DNA of 64,000 nt, from NCBI GenBank assembly GCA_963827785.1, contig CAWHCT010000008.1, positions 1-64,000 of the forward strand. Reading direction: 5' to 3'. The stretch is from Site-B1 sp963827785. Its GTDB lineage: Bacteria > Bacteroidota > Bacteroidia > Flavobacteriales > Flavobacteriaceae. This document shows positions 16,617-24,958 of the stretch, one piece after another (positions within the stretch are counted from its first letter, which is position 1; every line of letters starts with the position of its first letter). The notes beneath the pieces are model-generated. The model saw only the letters and a list, made by a program, of their open reading frames with translations. It searched no databases and was not told the DNA's origin. A program made the translations under genes and the position numbers.

Positions 16617-17679
16617 TATATAGCAAGTATGCCGCTAAAATACCAAATATAACATTAGGAAACCAAACAGCAATTAATGGCGAAAAATCCGACTGTTCGG
16701 CTAAGACACCGAAAATTTTATCGAAAAAAACATAGATCATAGCAATGGTGATTCCAAATGCTAAATTGACTCCCATTCCCCCTCTTCTTTTAATTGAAGA
16801 TACGGCAACCGCTATAATGGTAAGAATGAAGACCGCAATCGGTAAACTCCACTTCTTATATTGCACCAGTTCATATCTGCCGATATTTGAAGAGCCTCTC
16901 TGCCTTTCTTTCTTTATAAAACTTGAAAGTTTATTATAACTTAAGGTCTCTGCAATATATTCAACTGGTGTAAGATCTTCCAGATCAAATGAAAATATAG
17001 TGTCTTTTCGTCTTTCAATATCCAAAAAATCGTCATTATCACCTACTTTCCGTTTGACGTAATTTATTAATCTGTAAGTACTATCTTTTTCATTGAATTT
17101 TATACTACTTGCACTTATTTTGTAAATGAGTTTATTTTCCTCATAATGCTCCAATGTAAAATTATTTCCTCTTTGATCCTTAAAATTGAAATTACTGACA
17201 TAAATAAAATCATTATCATTTATCTGTCTGTATACATTTCGGTTTTGTCTATCATTTTTACCGGTTTTGAAATATTTATAATTGAATTCATTATATCCCT
17301 TACTTGCTATTGGACCTAAATATAAGCCTAAAAAAAGTGCAAATATTGCAACAATGACTGCCCCTATAATGTAAGGCCTTAAAAACCTGTAGAAAGAAAC
17401 TCCAGAGCTTAAAAAAGCGATAACCTCTGTGTTATTAGCTAATTTAGAAGTGAACCAGATAACAGATAAAAACAAGAAAAGAGGAAACAACAAGTTTGCG
17501 AAATAGATAGTGAAGTCCAGATAATATCTTGAAACTTCAGAGAAAGGAATTTCATTCTCTAAAATTTTACCAATTTTTTCAGCAAGATTTACCGTAATTC
17601 CTATTGGAATAAACAGCAAAAGCATCATAACAAAAGTAAAGATATATCTTTTTAGTATGTACCAATCTAATATCTTCAA
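16603..17679 (-). CDS. LptF/LptG family permease (YjgP/YjgQ)
   Basis: A 358-residue inner-membrane subunit of the lipopolysaccharide export ABC transporter (LptBFG). It starts MKILDWYILKRYIFTFV, the usual motif of the family. Three N-terminal TM helices are followed by a periplasmic beta-rich domain (about 120-270) and three C-terminal TM helices. A Gly-Arg-rich segment (RRGGMGVNLAFG) precedes the last helices. Bacteroidota often encode single LptF/G members apart from each other; which of the two this is cannot be settled here. It lies 2 nt after tgt and overlaps the EamA gene. Confidence 0.92.
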   Translation of the reverse strand: MKILDWYILKRYIFTFVMMLLLFIPIGITVNLAEKIGKILENEIPFSEVSRYYLDFTIYFANLLFPLFLFLSVIWFTSKLANNTEVIAFLSSGVSFYRFLRPYIIGAVIVAIFALFLGLYLGPIASKGYNEFNYKYFKTGKNDRQNRNVYRQINDNDFIYVSNFNFKDQRGNNFTLEHYEENKLIYKISASSIKFNEKDSTYRLINYVKRKVGDNDDFLDIERRKDTIFSFDLEDLTPVEYIAETLSYNKLSSFIKKERQRGSSNIGRYELVQYKKWSLPIAVFILTIIAVAVSSIKRRGGMGVNLAFGITIAMIYVFFDKIFGVLAEQSDFSPLIAVWFPNVIFGILAAYLLYNAKR

Positions 17680-17681
17680 AC

Positions 17682-18818
17682 CTAAAGCCTTTTATCCATT
17701 TGTTTGACCATTTTATTTTTCCAGATCGTGAAATCTCCTGCTAATATATGTTTTCTTGCTTCTCGCACCAACCATAAATAAAATCCCAGGTTATGGATAG
17801 TAGCAATTTGCTTACCTAAAAGTTCATTAACAGTAAAAAGATGTTTAAGATAGGCTTTGGAATATTCTGTATCTACAAAAGTAATTGCCATTTCATCGAT
17901 AGGAGAGAAATCATCTTCCCATTTTTTATTCTTAATATTAATAGTTCCATGAGCTGTAAAAAGCATGCCATTTCTACCATTTCTGGTTGGCATTACGCAA
18001 TCAAACATATCAATTCCCAAGGCAATATTTTCCAGAATATTTATAGGAGTTCCAACGCCCATCAAATAACGCGGTTTATCCTCCGGAAGTATTGCTGTTA
18101 CAATTTCTGTCATCTCGTACATATCTTCAGCAGGCTCTCCAACTGACAAGCCTCCTATTGCATTTCCTTCTGCTCCTGAATTCGCTATATATTCTGCAGA
18201 TTGTTTTCTTAAATCTTTGTAAGTACTTCCCTGAACTATAGGAAAAAAAGTCTGACTGAAACCATATTTGTAAGGCACTTTTTCCAAATGAGTAATACAT
18301 CTATCCAACCAGCGATGGGTCATATGCATTGATTGTTTTGCGTAATTATAGTCACAGGGATAAGGTGTACATTCGTCAAAAGCCATAATTATATCAGCAC
18401 CAATGGTTCGTTGAATTTCCATTACATTTTCCGGAGTGAATGTGTGAAGACTGCCATCTATATGACTTTTAAATTTCACACCTTCTTCCTTTATTTTTCT
18501 GTTGGCTGATAATGAGTATACCTGATATCCACCTGAATCGGTCAAAATATTTCTGTCCCAGTTCATGAACTTGTGCAAGCCTCCTGCTTTTTCAAGGATT
18601 TCGGTTTGTGGTCTTAGATACAAATGATAGGTGTTCCCTAAAATAATATCCGGATTGATATCATCTCTTAATTCGCGTTGATGAACACCTTTAACTGAAG
18701 CTACTGTTCCAACCGGCATAAAAATAGGAGTCTCAATAGCACCATGGTCTGTTACCATCGTTCCCGCCCTGGCTTTACTATTAAGATCTTTACCTTTTAG
18801 GTTAAATTTCATGCGCAT
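17682..18818 (-). CDS. tgt: tRNA-guanine transglycosylase (queuine tRNA-ribosyltransferase)
   Basis: Swaps guanine 34 for the queuosine precursor preQ1 in GUN-anticodon tRNAs. The 378-residue TIM-barrel protein has TPIFMPVGTVASVKG, the Asp of ILTDSGGYQVYS, the GGLSVGEP loop, and the nucleophile region MFDCVMPTRNGRNG. The canonical zinc site C-x-C-x2-C is absent: the stretch between SPIDEM and SKAYLKHLF contains no cysteine, though the following His (TIHNLGF) is present. Length is normal, so this is replacement of the ligands and not a deletion. It is the first gene of tgt-lptF/G-eamA, behind a consensus promoter. Confidence 0.95.
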   Translation of the reverse strand: MRMKFNLKGKDLNSKARAGTMVTDHGAIETPIFMPVGTVASVKGVHQRELRDDINPDIILGNTYHLYLRPQTEILEKAGGLHKFMNWDRNILTDSGGYQVYSLSANRKIKEEGVKFKSHIDGSLHTFTPENVMEIQRTIGADIIMAFDECTPYPCDYNYAKQSMHMTHRWLDRCITHLEKVPYKYGFSQTFFPIVQGSTYKDLRKQSAEYIANSGAEGNAIGGLSVGEPAEDMYEMTEIVTAILPEDKPRYLMGVGTPINILENIALGIDMFDCVMPTRNGRNGMLFTAHGTINIKNKKWEDDFSPIDEMAITFVDTEYSKAYLKHLFTVNELLGKQIATIHNLGFYLWLVREARKHILAGDFTIWKNKMVKQMDKRL

Positions 18819-18832
18819 TTATCAGTAGTTGG

Positions 18833-18862
18833 CAAAGATAAATAACTATATATTGTATTCAA
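18833..18862 (-). promoter_or_regulatory. Promoter of the tgt operon
   Basis: On the minus strand, TTG (18862-18860), a 19-nt spacer and TATCTTTG (18840-18833). This is an exact Bacteroidota consensus, 14 nt before the tgt ATG, predicting a very short leader. Confidence 0.8.
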
Positions 18863-18971
18863 TGGAATTGTAATTAAATTAACTTATTAACAATGCTAAG
18901 GCCTTATCAACAAAACAGAAAAACACGGTTAAAATAGGTTAAAATTTCTTTTTTAAAGGTTCATAATATTC

Positions 18972-18979
18972 TATTTTTG
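18972..18979 (+). promoter_or_regulatory. -7 promoter element of the transketolase genes
   Basis: TATTTTTG, 25 nt before the transketolase ATG. There is no clear TTG 19-20 nt upstream, so the assignment rests on the -7 box and its position. Confidence 0.5.
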
Positions 18980-19004
18980 AGCCTTAAAATCTAACTAAAA
19001 AAAC

Positions 19005-19849
19005 ATGCCTGAAATTAAAAAACTAGAAGACCTTACATCTCAAGTCCGAAGAGATATTTTACGAATGGTTCATAAAGTAAATTCAGGCCATCCGGGAGCT
19101 TCATTAGGTTGTGCAGAATTTATGGTGACTCTTTTTAATGAGATCATGGATAGAAAGGACGGATTTAATATGGATGGCATAGGTGAAGATATTTTCTTTT
19201 TGTCAAATGGCCATATATCCCCTTTATTTTATAGTGTTTTAGCCAGAGCAGGTTATTTTCCTGTTGAGGAATTAAGTACTTTCAGGTTGATGAATTCACG
19301 CTTACAGGGTCATCCAGCCACCCACGAAGGATTGCCAGGTGTAAGAGTTGCATCTGGATCACTAGGTCAAGGCTTATCTGTTGCAATTGGAGCGGCTCAA
19401 ACAAAAAAATTGAATAAGGATAACCATTTAGTTTACTGTTTACATGGAGATGGTGAATTACAGGAAGGCCAAAATTGGGAGGCCATAATGTATGCTTCAG
19501 CAAAAAAAATTGATAATATTATTGCTACAATAGACTAGAACGGTCAGCAAATTGATGGCCCTACAGAAAAGGTGTTATCTCTTGGAAATCTTCAGAAAAA
19601 TTTAAAGCCTTTGACTGGAAAGTAGTTGAAATTGTTGAAGGTAACAATATTGATGCCATTTTAAAGGGGATGGCTCATGCAAAATCTAAAACTGGCAATG
19701 GAAAACCTGTTTGTGTCTTACTGAAAACAGTTATGGGTAATGGTGTTGATTTTATGATGCACACACACGCCTGGCACGGGAAAGCTCCTAACGATGAACA
19801 ACTAGCCATCGGACTTTCCCAAAACTCTCAAACACAGGGAGACTATTAA
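19005..19849 (+). CDS. Transketolase, N-terminal (TPP-binding) subunit, disrupted by a TAG and a frameshift
   Basis: First half of a split transketolase, moving two-carbon units in the pentose phosphate pathway. It has the ThDP-binding residues of the family: NSGHPGASLGCAEFM, SNGHISPLFYSVLARAGYF, the GSLGQGLSVAIG loop and GDGELQEGQNWEA, which binds Mg-ThDP. Frame 1 ends at TAG 19536-19538, exactly where a conserved IDxNGQQIDG motif begins. NGQQIDGPTEKVLSLGN follows in the same frame, then an indel near 19600 moves the sequence to another frame (FKAFDWKVVEIVEGNN), which ends at TAA 19847-19849. The joined product is about 281 aa, normal for this subunit. I regard both lesions as sequence errors. 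The C-terminal subunit starts 18 nt later. Confidence 0.85.
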
Positions 19850-19867
19850 CCTTCAATCTTCAAAAAA

Positions 19868-20830
19868 ATGAAAAAATACACATATACAGAAAAAAAAGAT
19901 ACACGAAGCTGGATTTGGTGCAGGATTAGCAGAATTAGGAAGAACAAATCCAAATGTTGTTGCACTTTGTGCCGATCTTAATTGGTTCTTTAAAAATGGA
20001 TGAGTTCATTGAAGAAAACCCTGAACGTTTTTTTCAAGTTGGAATTGCAGAAGCAAATATGATGGGAATTGCTGCAGGATATGACAATTGGTGGTAAAAT
20101 TCCGTTTACAGGTACTTTTGCAAACTTCTCTACAGGAAGAGTTTATGATCAAATTCGTCAATCAATTGCTTATTCTGATAAAAATGTAAAAATATGTGCT
20201 TCTCATGCAGGATTAACTCTTAGGTGAAGATGGTGCAACACATCAAATATTAGAAGATATTGGATTGATGAAAATGTTACCAGGAATGACAGTTATTAAT
20301 CCTTGTGATTACAATCAAACAAAAGCTGCAACTATTGCAATTGCTGATCATCATGGTCCTGTTTATTTACGATTTGGTAGACCAGCAGTTCCAATTTTTA
20401 CACCTGAAAGATCAAAAATTTGAAATTGGAAAAGCAGTTCAACTTAACATGAAGGAACTGATGTTACTATTGTAGCAACAGGTCATTTGGTTTGGGAAGC
20501 TTTACAAGCAGCAGAAGCATTAGAAGAAAAAGGTATTTCATGCAGAAGTAATTAATATTCATACTATCAAACCTTTAGATGAAGAAGCTATTTTAAAATC
20601 AGTTAGCTAAAACAGGTTGTATTGTTACAGCTGAAGAACATAATTATTTAGGTGGATTAGGTGAAAGTGTTGCTAGAGTACTTGCCCAGAATAATCCTGC
20701 TCCACAAGAATTTGTAGCCACAAATGATACTTTTGGTGAATCTGGAACTCCAGCTCAACTAATGGATAAATATGGTTTAAACAGTACTGCAATTGTTAAG
20801 AAAGTGGAAAAAGTTATGAAAAGAAAATAA
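19868..20830 (+). CDS. Transketolase, C-terminal subunit, multiple frameshifts
   Basis: Second half of the split transketolase (pyrimidine-binding and C-terminal domains). Reading across frames gives MKKYTYTEKKDTRS, GFGAGLAELGRTNPNVVALCADL, the catalytic Glu region FFQVGIAEANMMGIAAG, TFANFSTGRVYDQIRQSIAY, and the C-terminal EEHNYLGGLGE...GESGTPAQLMDKYGL. At least eight breaks are needed. Most are single extra bases, for example near 19911, 19980, 20085, 20222, 20420, 20540 and 20606; one near 20450 is a two-base change. The total of about 317 aa is normal for the family. Conservation across every break points to sequencing error, not decay. Confidence 0.82.
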
Positions 20831-20878
20831 TACTTTCTTATTTTTAGTTTTATTAAGTAATTCAAAAACGAATCAATT

Positions 20879-21456
20879 ATGAGAAAATTATTATTAGTGG
20901 TAGTTTTGATCCCTGAAGTAATTCATTTGCTCACTGGAACCTCTTTTGGAATTAAAGGTGGATTAAATTATAATGCAAATGGAGATTATTTTGAATCGGC
21001 CAGTGACTCATATGAAATCCCGATAGGAATATTGGTTATCACTTAGGTGTCTTTGGAAAAATTGGAGACAGTTTCTATTTTAGACCAGAGTTGGTTTATA
21101 CAGATACAAAAAGTGATTATGATTCCGGTGAATTCGACATGAAAAAACTTGATGCACCAATTTTAGTTGGTTTTAAAGTTTTAGGTCCAATCAGTGTTTT
21201 TGTCGGTCCATCCTTTCAGTATATTTTAGATTCAGAATTTGATAATGTTAATATCGACAATATTAAGAATGATTTTAGTGTTGGATTGAATTTTGGGATA
21301 GCGGTTAATTTTGAGAATTTTGGGTTAGACCTTCGCTATGAAAGAGGATTTAGCGAAAATGAGGCTACATTTTTGGATAACAACGGCATAATGATCAATG
21401 ATAGATTAGATACCCGTCCCGACCAGCTTATAGCTAGTCTCTTCATATTTCTCTAA
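20879..21456 (+). CDS. Outer-membrane beta-barrel protein (PorT-like), frameshifted
   Basis: A small porin-like outer-membrane barrel of roughly 190 residues. After a hydrophobic signal peptide it shows TSFGIKGGLNYNANGDYF, the standard start of the outer-membrane beta-barrel family in Bacteroidota. Alternating strands follow (YFRPELVYTDTKSDYDSG, APILVGFKVLGPISVFVG, NFENFGLDLRYERGF), ending in the terminal strand LIASLFIFL with a C-terminal aromatic/hydrophobic pattern. Frames change near 20910-20925 (signal peptide) and near 21018, where one base is missing (YENPDRNIGYHLGVFGK). Function is unknown; it is a single gene between transketolase and a convergent FKBP gene. Confidence 0.75.
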
Positions 21457-21469
21457 AAAAATATTTTAT

Positions 21470-21503
21470 AAAAAAAAAGCCGATTTTTATCGGCTTTTTT
21501 TTT
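21470..21503. terminator. Bidirectional intrinsic terminator
   Basis: A-run, stem AAGCCGA / TCGGCTT with loop TTTTTA, then a long T-run. It sits between the two convergent genes (beta-barrel and FKBP lipoprotein) and can serve both. Confidence 0.9.
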
Positions 21504-22411
21504 ATAATGAATCTTGAGTGGATTCAGTTGAATCTTTGTCTAAATAATTTGGTATTCCATCACCATCTGAGTCATCGTTCCTAGGGTCGCCATCTCCATT
21601 CAAATCTTCATATTTTGTTAATGTATTGTCGCCATCATCATCAGGATCTAAGAAATCAGGAACAAAATCTTCATCTGTATCGTCACTATACAAACTCCTG
21701 TCCCCGTCTAGGTCTTCATAAATATTCAACACACCGTCACCATCTTGATCTGCTTCGTTGACTGCCAACATATCAAATTTGAAAATCAATGGCGCATAAG
21801 CTGTTGTTCCTGCCACCGGTGAATTATAATAACCGAGACCGGAAGGAAGGAAAATAGCTCCTATACCATAATTTTCATATACAAAAGTACCATCAGGATT
21901 TTCAGTAAACCCCGTTGCTCCATTAAATTCAATTACACCTTCCCTAAATCCTTGTACAACATTTGGTAACTGAAACCAAATAGGAACCGGGGAACTATCA
22001 AATATGGATTGGTCAATTAGTGTACCCACATAACGAACATATGTTGAATCACCAAATGTTGGTGTATCTCCTAGACCTTCTCTAACTTTAAGATAATACA
22101 ATTTATATTCTACCTCTTCTGAATCACTCACCAATTTATATTCTACTTGATCAATCAAAGGTATTTTATCACTGTTCGTTCCTGCAACGGTATCAAAAAC
22201 AATTTGAAATGTGGAACTATTAGGATCAATCTGAAATTCCTCATAATTATAAAAATGAGTTGACAGGAATTCTTCAATGGAATCAATATCAACCAAATAT
22301 TGTTCACTGCGATCTCTTGGTGGAGTTATGGTAACATCATCATCTTTCTTGGCAGGAATTAAATCCTAAAACCAGAATCAAAAGAATTAATAAATAATTT
22401 TTAATTTTCAT
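21502..22411 (-). CDS. FKBP-type PPIase-like lipoprotein with calcium-binding (TSP3) repeats, one frameshift
   Basis: The product opens with a lipoprotein signal (MKIKNYLLILLILVLGFNSC). One extra base near 22350 breaks the frame just after the lipobox; the frame then continues as KKDDDVTITPPRDRSEQYLV. The middle resembles an FKBP peptidyl-prolyl isomerase (VRYVGTLIDQSIFDSS; VVQGFREGVIEF; GIGAIFLPSGLGYY). The C-terminus carries Asp-rich thrombospondin type 3 units (DQDGDGVLNIYEDLDGD, DSDGDGIPNYLDKD), which bind calcium. It is probably an envelope folding factor anchored to a membrane. The arrangement recalls flavobacterial GldI-type FKBPs, but I cannot confirm that link. Confidence 0.8.
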
Positions 22412-22568
22412 ATGCTTTTTTATCAAATGTAACATCCTTATATTTCTGTTTTTAAGAAGTTGACACATTTTCGGACAGGATGTCTCATTATTGCCTTTTT
22501 TCTGGCCGCAAGATAATTTTTATAATATTTTTGTGCAATAAGATTAACGTAGAATTTGATTTAATTAT

Positions 22569-22940
22569 ATGCGTGTTGATAAGTTTCTTTGGTGTGTAAG
22601 ATATTTTAAAACAAGAAATATGGCTACAATAGCCTGCAAGAAGGGACATGTAAAGGTAGATGGTATGGTTGCAAAGCCCGGAAAAGAAATATTCCCTACA
22701 AGTAAAATCATATGCAGAAAGGATCAAATAAATTATGAAATTTTAGTCAATGATATTCCCGATAGTCGTGTAGGAGCAAAATTAGTGGATATTTACCGAA
22801 CAGATTTAACCCCAAAAGAAGCCTTTGCAACACAGGAACAACTTAGATTTGCAAAAGACTACTACAGAAAAAAAGGAACAGGAAGACCAACTAAAAAAGA
22901 TAGAAGAAATCTAGAAAATTTTAATGATGATAAAGAGTGA
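22569..22940 (+). CDS. RNA-binding S4 domain protein (Hsp15-like)
   Basis: A 123-residue protein. It begins MRVDKFLWCVRYFKTRNMA, the S4 RNA-binding helix pair seen in Hsp15 (HslR), followed by KGHVKVDGMVAKPGKEI and a basic tail (GTGRPTKKDRRNLENF). Hsp15 relatives bind stalled 50S subunits carrying nascent chains. Its last 17 nt overlap the start of the methyltransferase gene, so the two are translationally coupled. Confidence 0.9.
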   Translation: MRVDKFLWCVRYFKTRNMATIACKKGHVKVDGMVAKPGKEIFPTSKIICRKDQINYEILVNDIPDSRVGAKLVDIYRTDLTPKEAFATQEQLRFAKDYYRKKGTGRPTKKDRRNLENFNDDKE

Positions 22941-23517
22941 TTTGAATAAAGAATACTGGGATGAAAAATATGCTCTAAATACTACAGGTTGGAACATTGG
23001 TTATATATCAACACCAATAAAGTCTTATATCGATCAGTTATCAAATAAAAACTTGAAAATCCTAATTCCCGGAGCTGGAAACAGTTATGAAGCAGAGTAT
23101 TTATGGACTAAGGGATTTAAAAATTTATTTGTATTGGATATCGCTAAACAACCTTTAGTAAATTTAAAAGAACGTGTTCCGGATTTCCCTGAAACGCATC
23201 TTATACACAGAGATTTTTTTGATTTGGAAGATACATATGATCTGATAATTGAACAAACCTTTTTTTGTGCCTTGGATCCGAAGTTAAGACAGGATTATGC
23301 AATAAAAATGTCAAATTTATTATCAGAAAAAGGAAAACTTGTTGGTTTGCTGTTTGATTTTGAATTGACACAAGCTGGCCCTCCTTTTGGTGGTGCTAAA
23401 GAGGAGTATCTTGAGTATTTCAATAAATTATTTAAAATTAAGGCTTTGGACAGAGCATATAATTCCATTAAACCAAGAATGAATAGAGAACTGTTTTTTA
23501 TATTTGAGAAAAATTAA
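22924..23517 (+). CDS. SAM-dependent methyltransferase, TPMT-like
   Basis: A 197-residue protein resembling the thiopurine S-methyltransferase family. It shows YWDEKYALNTTGWNIG, the SAM-binding motif I ILIPGAGNSYEAEYL, an acidic motif II region (LFVLDIAKQPL), and the late IIEQTFFCALDPKLR and GPPFGG motifs. In bacteria the family methylates chalcogens, thiols or halides; the substrate here is unknown. It overlaps the S4 gene and is followed 4 nt later by the phosphoribosyltransferase, suggesting a three-gene operon. No frameshift is seen despite the damaged surroundings. Confidence 0.85.
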   Translation: MMIKSDLNKEYWDEKYALNTTGWNIGYISTPIKSYIDQLSNKNLKILIPGAGNSYEAEYLWTKGFKNLFVLDIAKQPLVNLKERVPDFPETHLIHRDFFDLEDTYDLIIEQTFFCALDPKLRQDYAIKMSNLLSEKGKLVGLLFDFELTQAGPPFGGAKEEYLEYFNKLFKIKALDRAYNSIKPRMNRELFFIFEKN

Positions 23518-23520
23518 GTA

Positions 23521-24024
23521 ATGACTTTACAAGAAAATACTATCCTGACCCATAATGAGATAAAACATAAAATTAAACGAATTGCGTTTCAAATCTATGA
23601 AAGCAATGTGAATGAAAAAGAAATTATCCTGGCTGGAATTGAAAGTAATGGCTTTGTCCTGGCGAAACATTTGAAATCTGTTCTAACTAAAATATCCACT
23701 ATAAATCCCATTTTATGTAAAGTGGTGATCGATAAAAAAAATCCGAGAAATAAAATAACTACATCTATTCCGCTTCAAGATTATCAAGATAAGTCAGTAG
23801 TATTAATTGATGATGTATTAAACTCCGGAACAACATTGGTTTATGGCGTAAAGCATTTTTTGGAAGTGCCATTGAAACAATTTAAAACAGTAGTTTTAGT
23901 TAACAGGAATCACAAAAAATATCCTGTTAAAGCAGATTTTAAAGGTATTTCCTTATCCACTTCCCTACACGAGCATGTAGATGTAATATTAACAGGGAAA
24001 AACTACAAAGCCACTTTAGACTAG
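23521..24024 (+). CDS. Phosphoribosyltransferase-domain protein (PyrR-like)
   Basis: A 167-residue type I phosphoribosyltransferase fold. The PRPP-binding loop is VVLIDDVLNSGTTL (about residues 99-112), with the family's IILAGIESNGFVLA segment upstream. It most resembles the PyrR/uracil phosphoribosyltransferase-like group, but without context it could be regulatory or catalytic. It is the third gene of the S4-methyltransferase run. Its stop overlaps the convergent aroK gene by 9 nt. Confidence 0.8.
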   Translation: MTLQENTILTHNEIKHKIKRIAFQIYESNVNEKEIILAGIESNGFVLAKHLKSVLTKISTINPILCKVVIDKKNPRNKITTSIPLQDYQDKSVVLIDDVLNSGTTLVYGVKHFLEVPLKQFKTVVLVNRNHKKYPVKADFKGISLSTSLHEHVDVILTGKNYKATLD

Positions 24025-24538
24025 TTTAAATATTATTTCTTCGACAATACTCTGTATAATTTTATCATCAGTTTCCAGAACATGATCAGATCTTAAATAA
24101 TACGGATTTCTTTCAAAGAGATGCTTCCCGACAAATTCTTTCAAAGCTTCACTTGATTTAATGTCAGCTTTTATCGGTCTTTGGCTTTTTTCATTCATCA
24201 ACCTATTCACAATTTCATCAATTGTAAGAATATAAATAAAAACTTATTGCATTTTTATCAGACTTTATTAAATCCATATTATTTGCGTAACAAGGAGTCC
24301 CCCCTCCAAGGGAAATAACAGTTTTCTCATGATCAGATAACAACTCCTTTAAATAAATATGTTCAACTTTCCTGAAATAAACTTCGCCATTTTCTTTAAA
24401 TATTCCCGATACTGATTTACCTTCCTTTCCTTCAATATAGTCATCAAGATCAATAAATTTATAATCAATTATTTTGGCCAAAAGCCCACCAACCGTAGAC
24501 TTTCCTGAAGCCATATATCCTAATAAAATAATCTTCAT
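24016..24538 (-). CDS. aroK: Shikimate kinase, one frameshift
   Basis: Phosphorylates shikimate in aromatic amino-acid synthesis. It starts MKIILLGYMASGKSTVG with the Walker A loop GYMASGKST, then FIDLDDYIE (the shikimate-binding Asp), YFRKVEHIYL (Arg), and ISLGGGTPCY with the GGG loop. A single indel near 24228 breaks the frame in FYLY/TIDEIVNRLMNEKSQRPI; the second part contains the SQRPI lid motif. The joined length of about 173 aa is normal. The frame is open for 32 more codons upstream of 24538, but that stretch does not resemble the family. It overlaps the phosphoribosyltransferase gene by 9 nt at their 3-prime ends. Confidence 0.9.
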
Positions 24539-24612
24539 AAAATAGCTGATTGAATTGGAATAAGGTATAAAAACCATAGTACAAAAAAAAGAAAAATATC
24601 TCTGTAAAAGCG

Positions 24613-24643
24613 TTGTTTTATAATATTTAACCACTTATATTTG
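24613..24643 (+). promoter_or_regulatory. Promoter of the tRNA genes
   Basis: TTG at 24613-24615, a 20-nt spacer and TATATTTG at 24636-24643. This is a full Bacteroidota consensus 26 nt before tRNA-Lys. Confidence 0.8.
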
Positions 24644-24669
24644 CACCTCGTTTTGAAGACCAAACTAAA

Positions 24670-24742
24670 GACCTGGTAGCTCAGTTGGTAGAGCATCTCC
24701 CTTTTAAGGAGAGGGTCCTGGGTTCGAGTCCCGGCCAGGTCA
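24670..24742 (+). tRNA. tRNA-Lys (anticodon TTT)
   Basis: Complete 73-nt cloverleaf. The acceptor stem GACCTGG pairs with CCAGGTC, followed by discriminator A. The D-arm is GCTCAGTTGGTAGAGC, the anticodon stem-loop is TCTCC-CTTTTAA-GGAGA (anticodon TTT), and the T-arm is CTGGGTTCGAGTCCCGG. CCA is not encoded. Confidence 0.97.
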
Positions 24743-24743
24743 C

Positions 24744-24777
24744 AAAAAGTTAGGCGTATTGCTTAACTTTTTTTATT
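24744..24777 (+). terminator. Intrinsic terminator between the two tRNAs
   Basis: AAAAAGTTA, loop GGCGTATTGCT, TAACTTTTT and further T. It lies directly behind tRNA-Lys. Readthrough or a separate promoter is needed for the tRNA-Leu, and no clear one is visible in the 15 nt between. Confidence 0.7.
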
Positions 24778-24791
24778 TTTATTATTTAAAT

Positions 24792-24876
24792 GCGCACGTG
24801 GCGGAATTGGTAGACGCGCTAGCTTGAGGGGTTAGTGATCGATTAGGATGTGGAAGTTCGAGTCTTCTCGTGCGCA
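24792..24876 (+). tRNA. tRNA-Leu (anticodon GAG)
   Basis: Complete 85-nt class II tRNA. The acceptor GCGCACG pairs with CGTGCGC, then discriminator A. The D-arm is GGCGGAATTGGTAGACGCGC. The anticodon stem-loop CTAGC-TTGAGGG-GTTAG gives anticodon GAG. The extra arm is long, as required for Leu, and the T-loop is GTTCGAGTC. CCA is not encoded. Confidence 0.95.
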
Positions 24877-24929
24877 CTTCAAATTTGTAAAAGTTTTCTT
24901 AATAAATTTTATATGCCATAAATTTTAGT

Positions 24930-24937
24930 TAAATTTG
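24930..24937 (+). promoter_or_regulatory. -7 promoter element of the carotenoid regulator gene
   Basis: TAAATTTG, 21 nt before the ATG at 24959. There is no TTG at the expected distance, so a weaker or activator-dependent promoter is possible. The element rules out the upstream TTG 24935 as a start. Confidence 0.5.
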
Positions 24938-24958
24938 TTTAACTATTTTTTATTAATT

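Noticed and set aside
24539..24634. 32-codon N-terminal extension of aroK
   Set aside because: The conserved kinase start MKIILLGYMASGKST begins at 24538; the extension shows no similarity and overlaps the tRNA promoter region.
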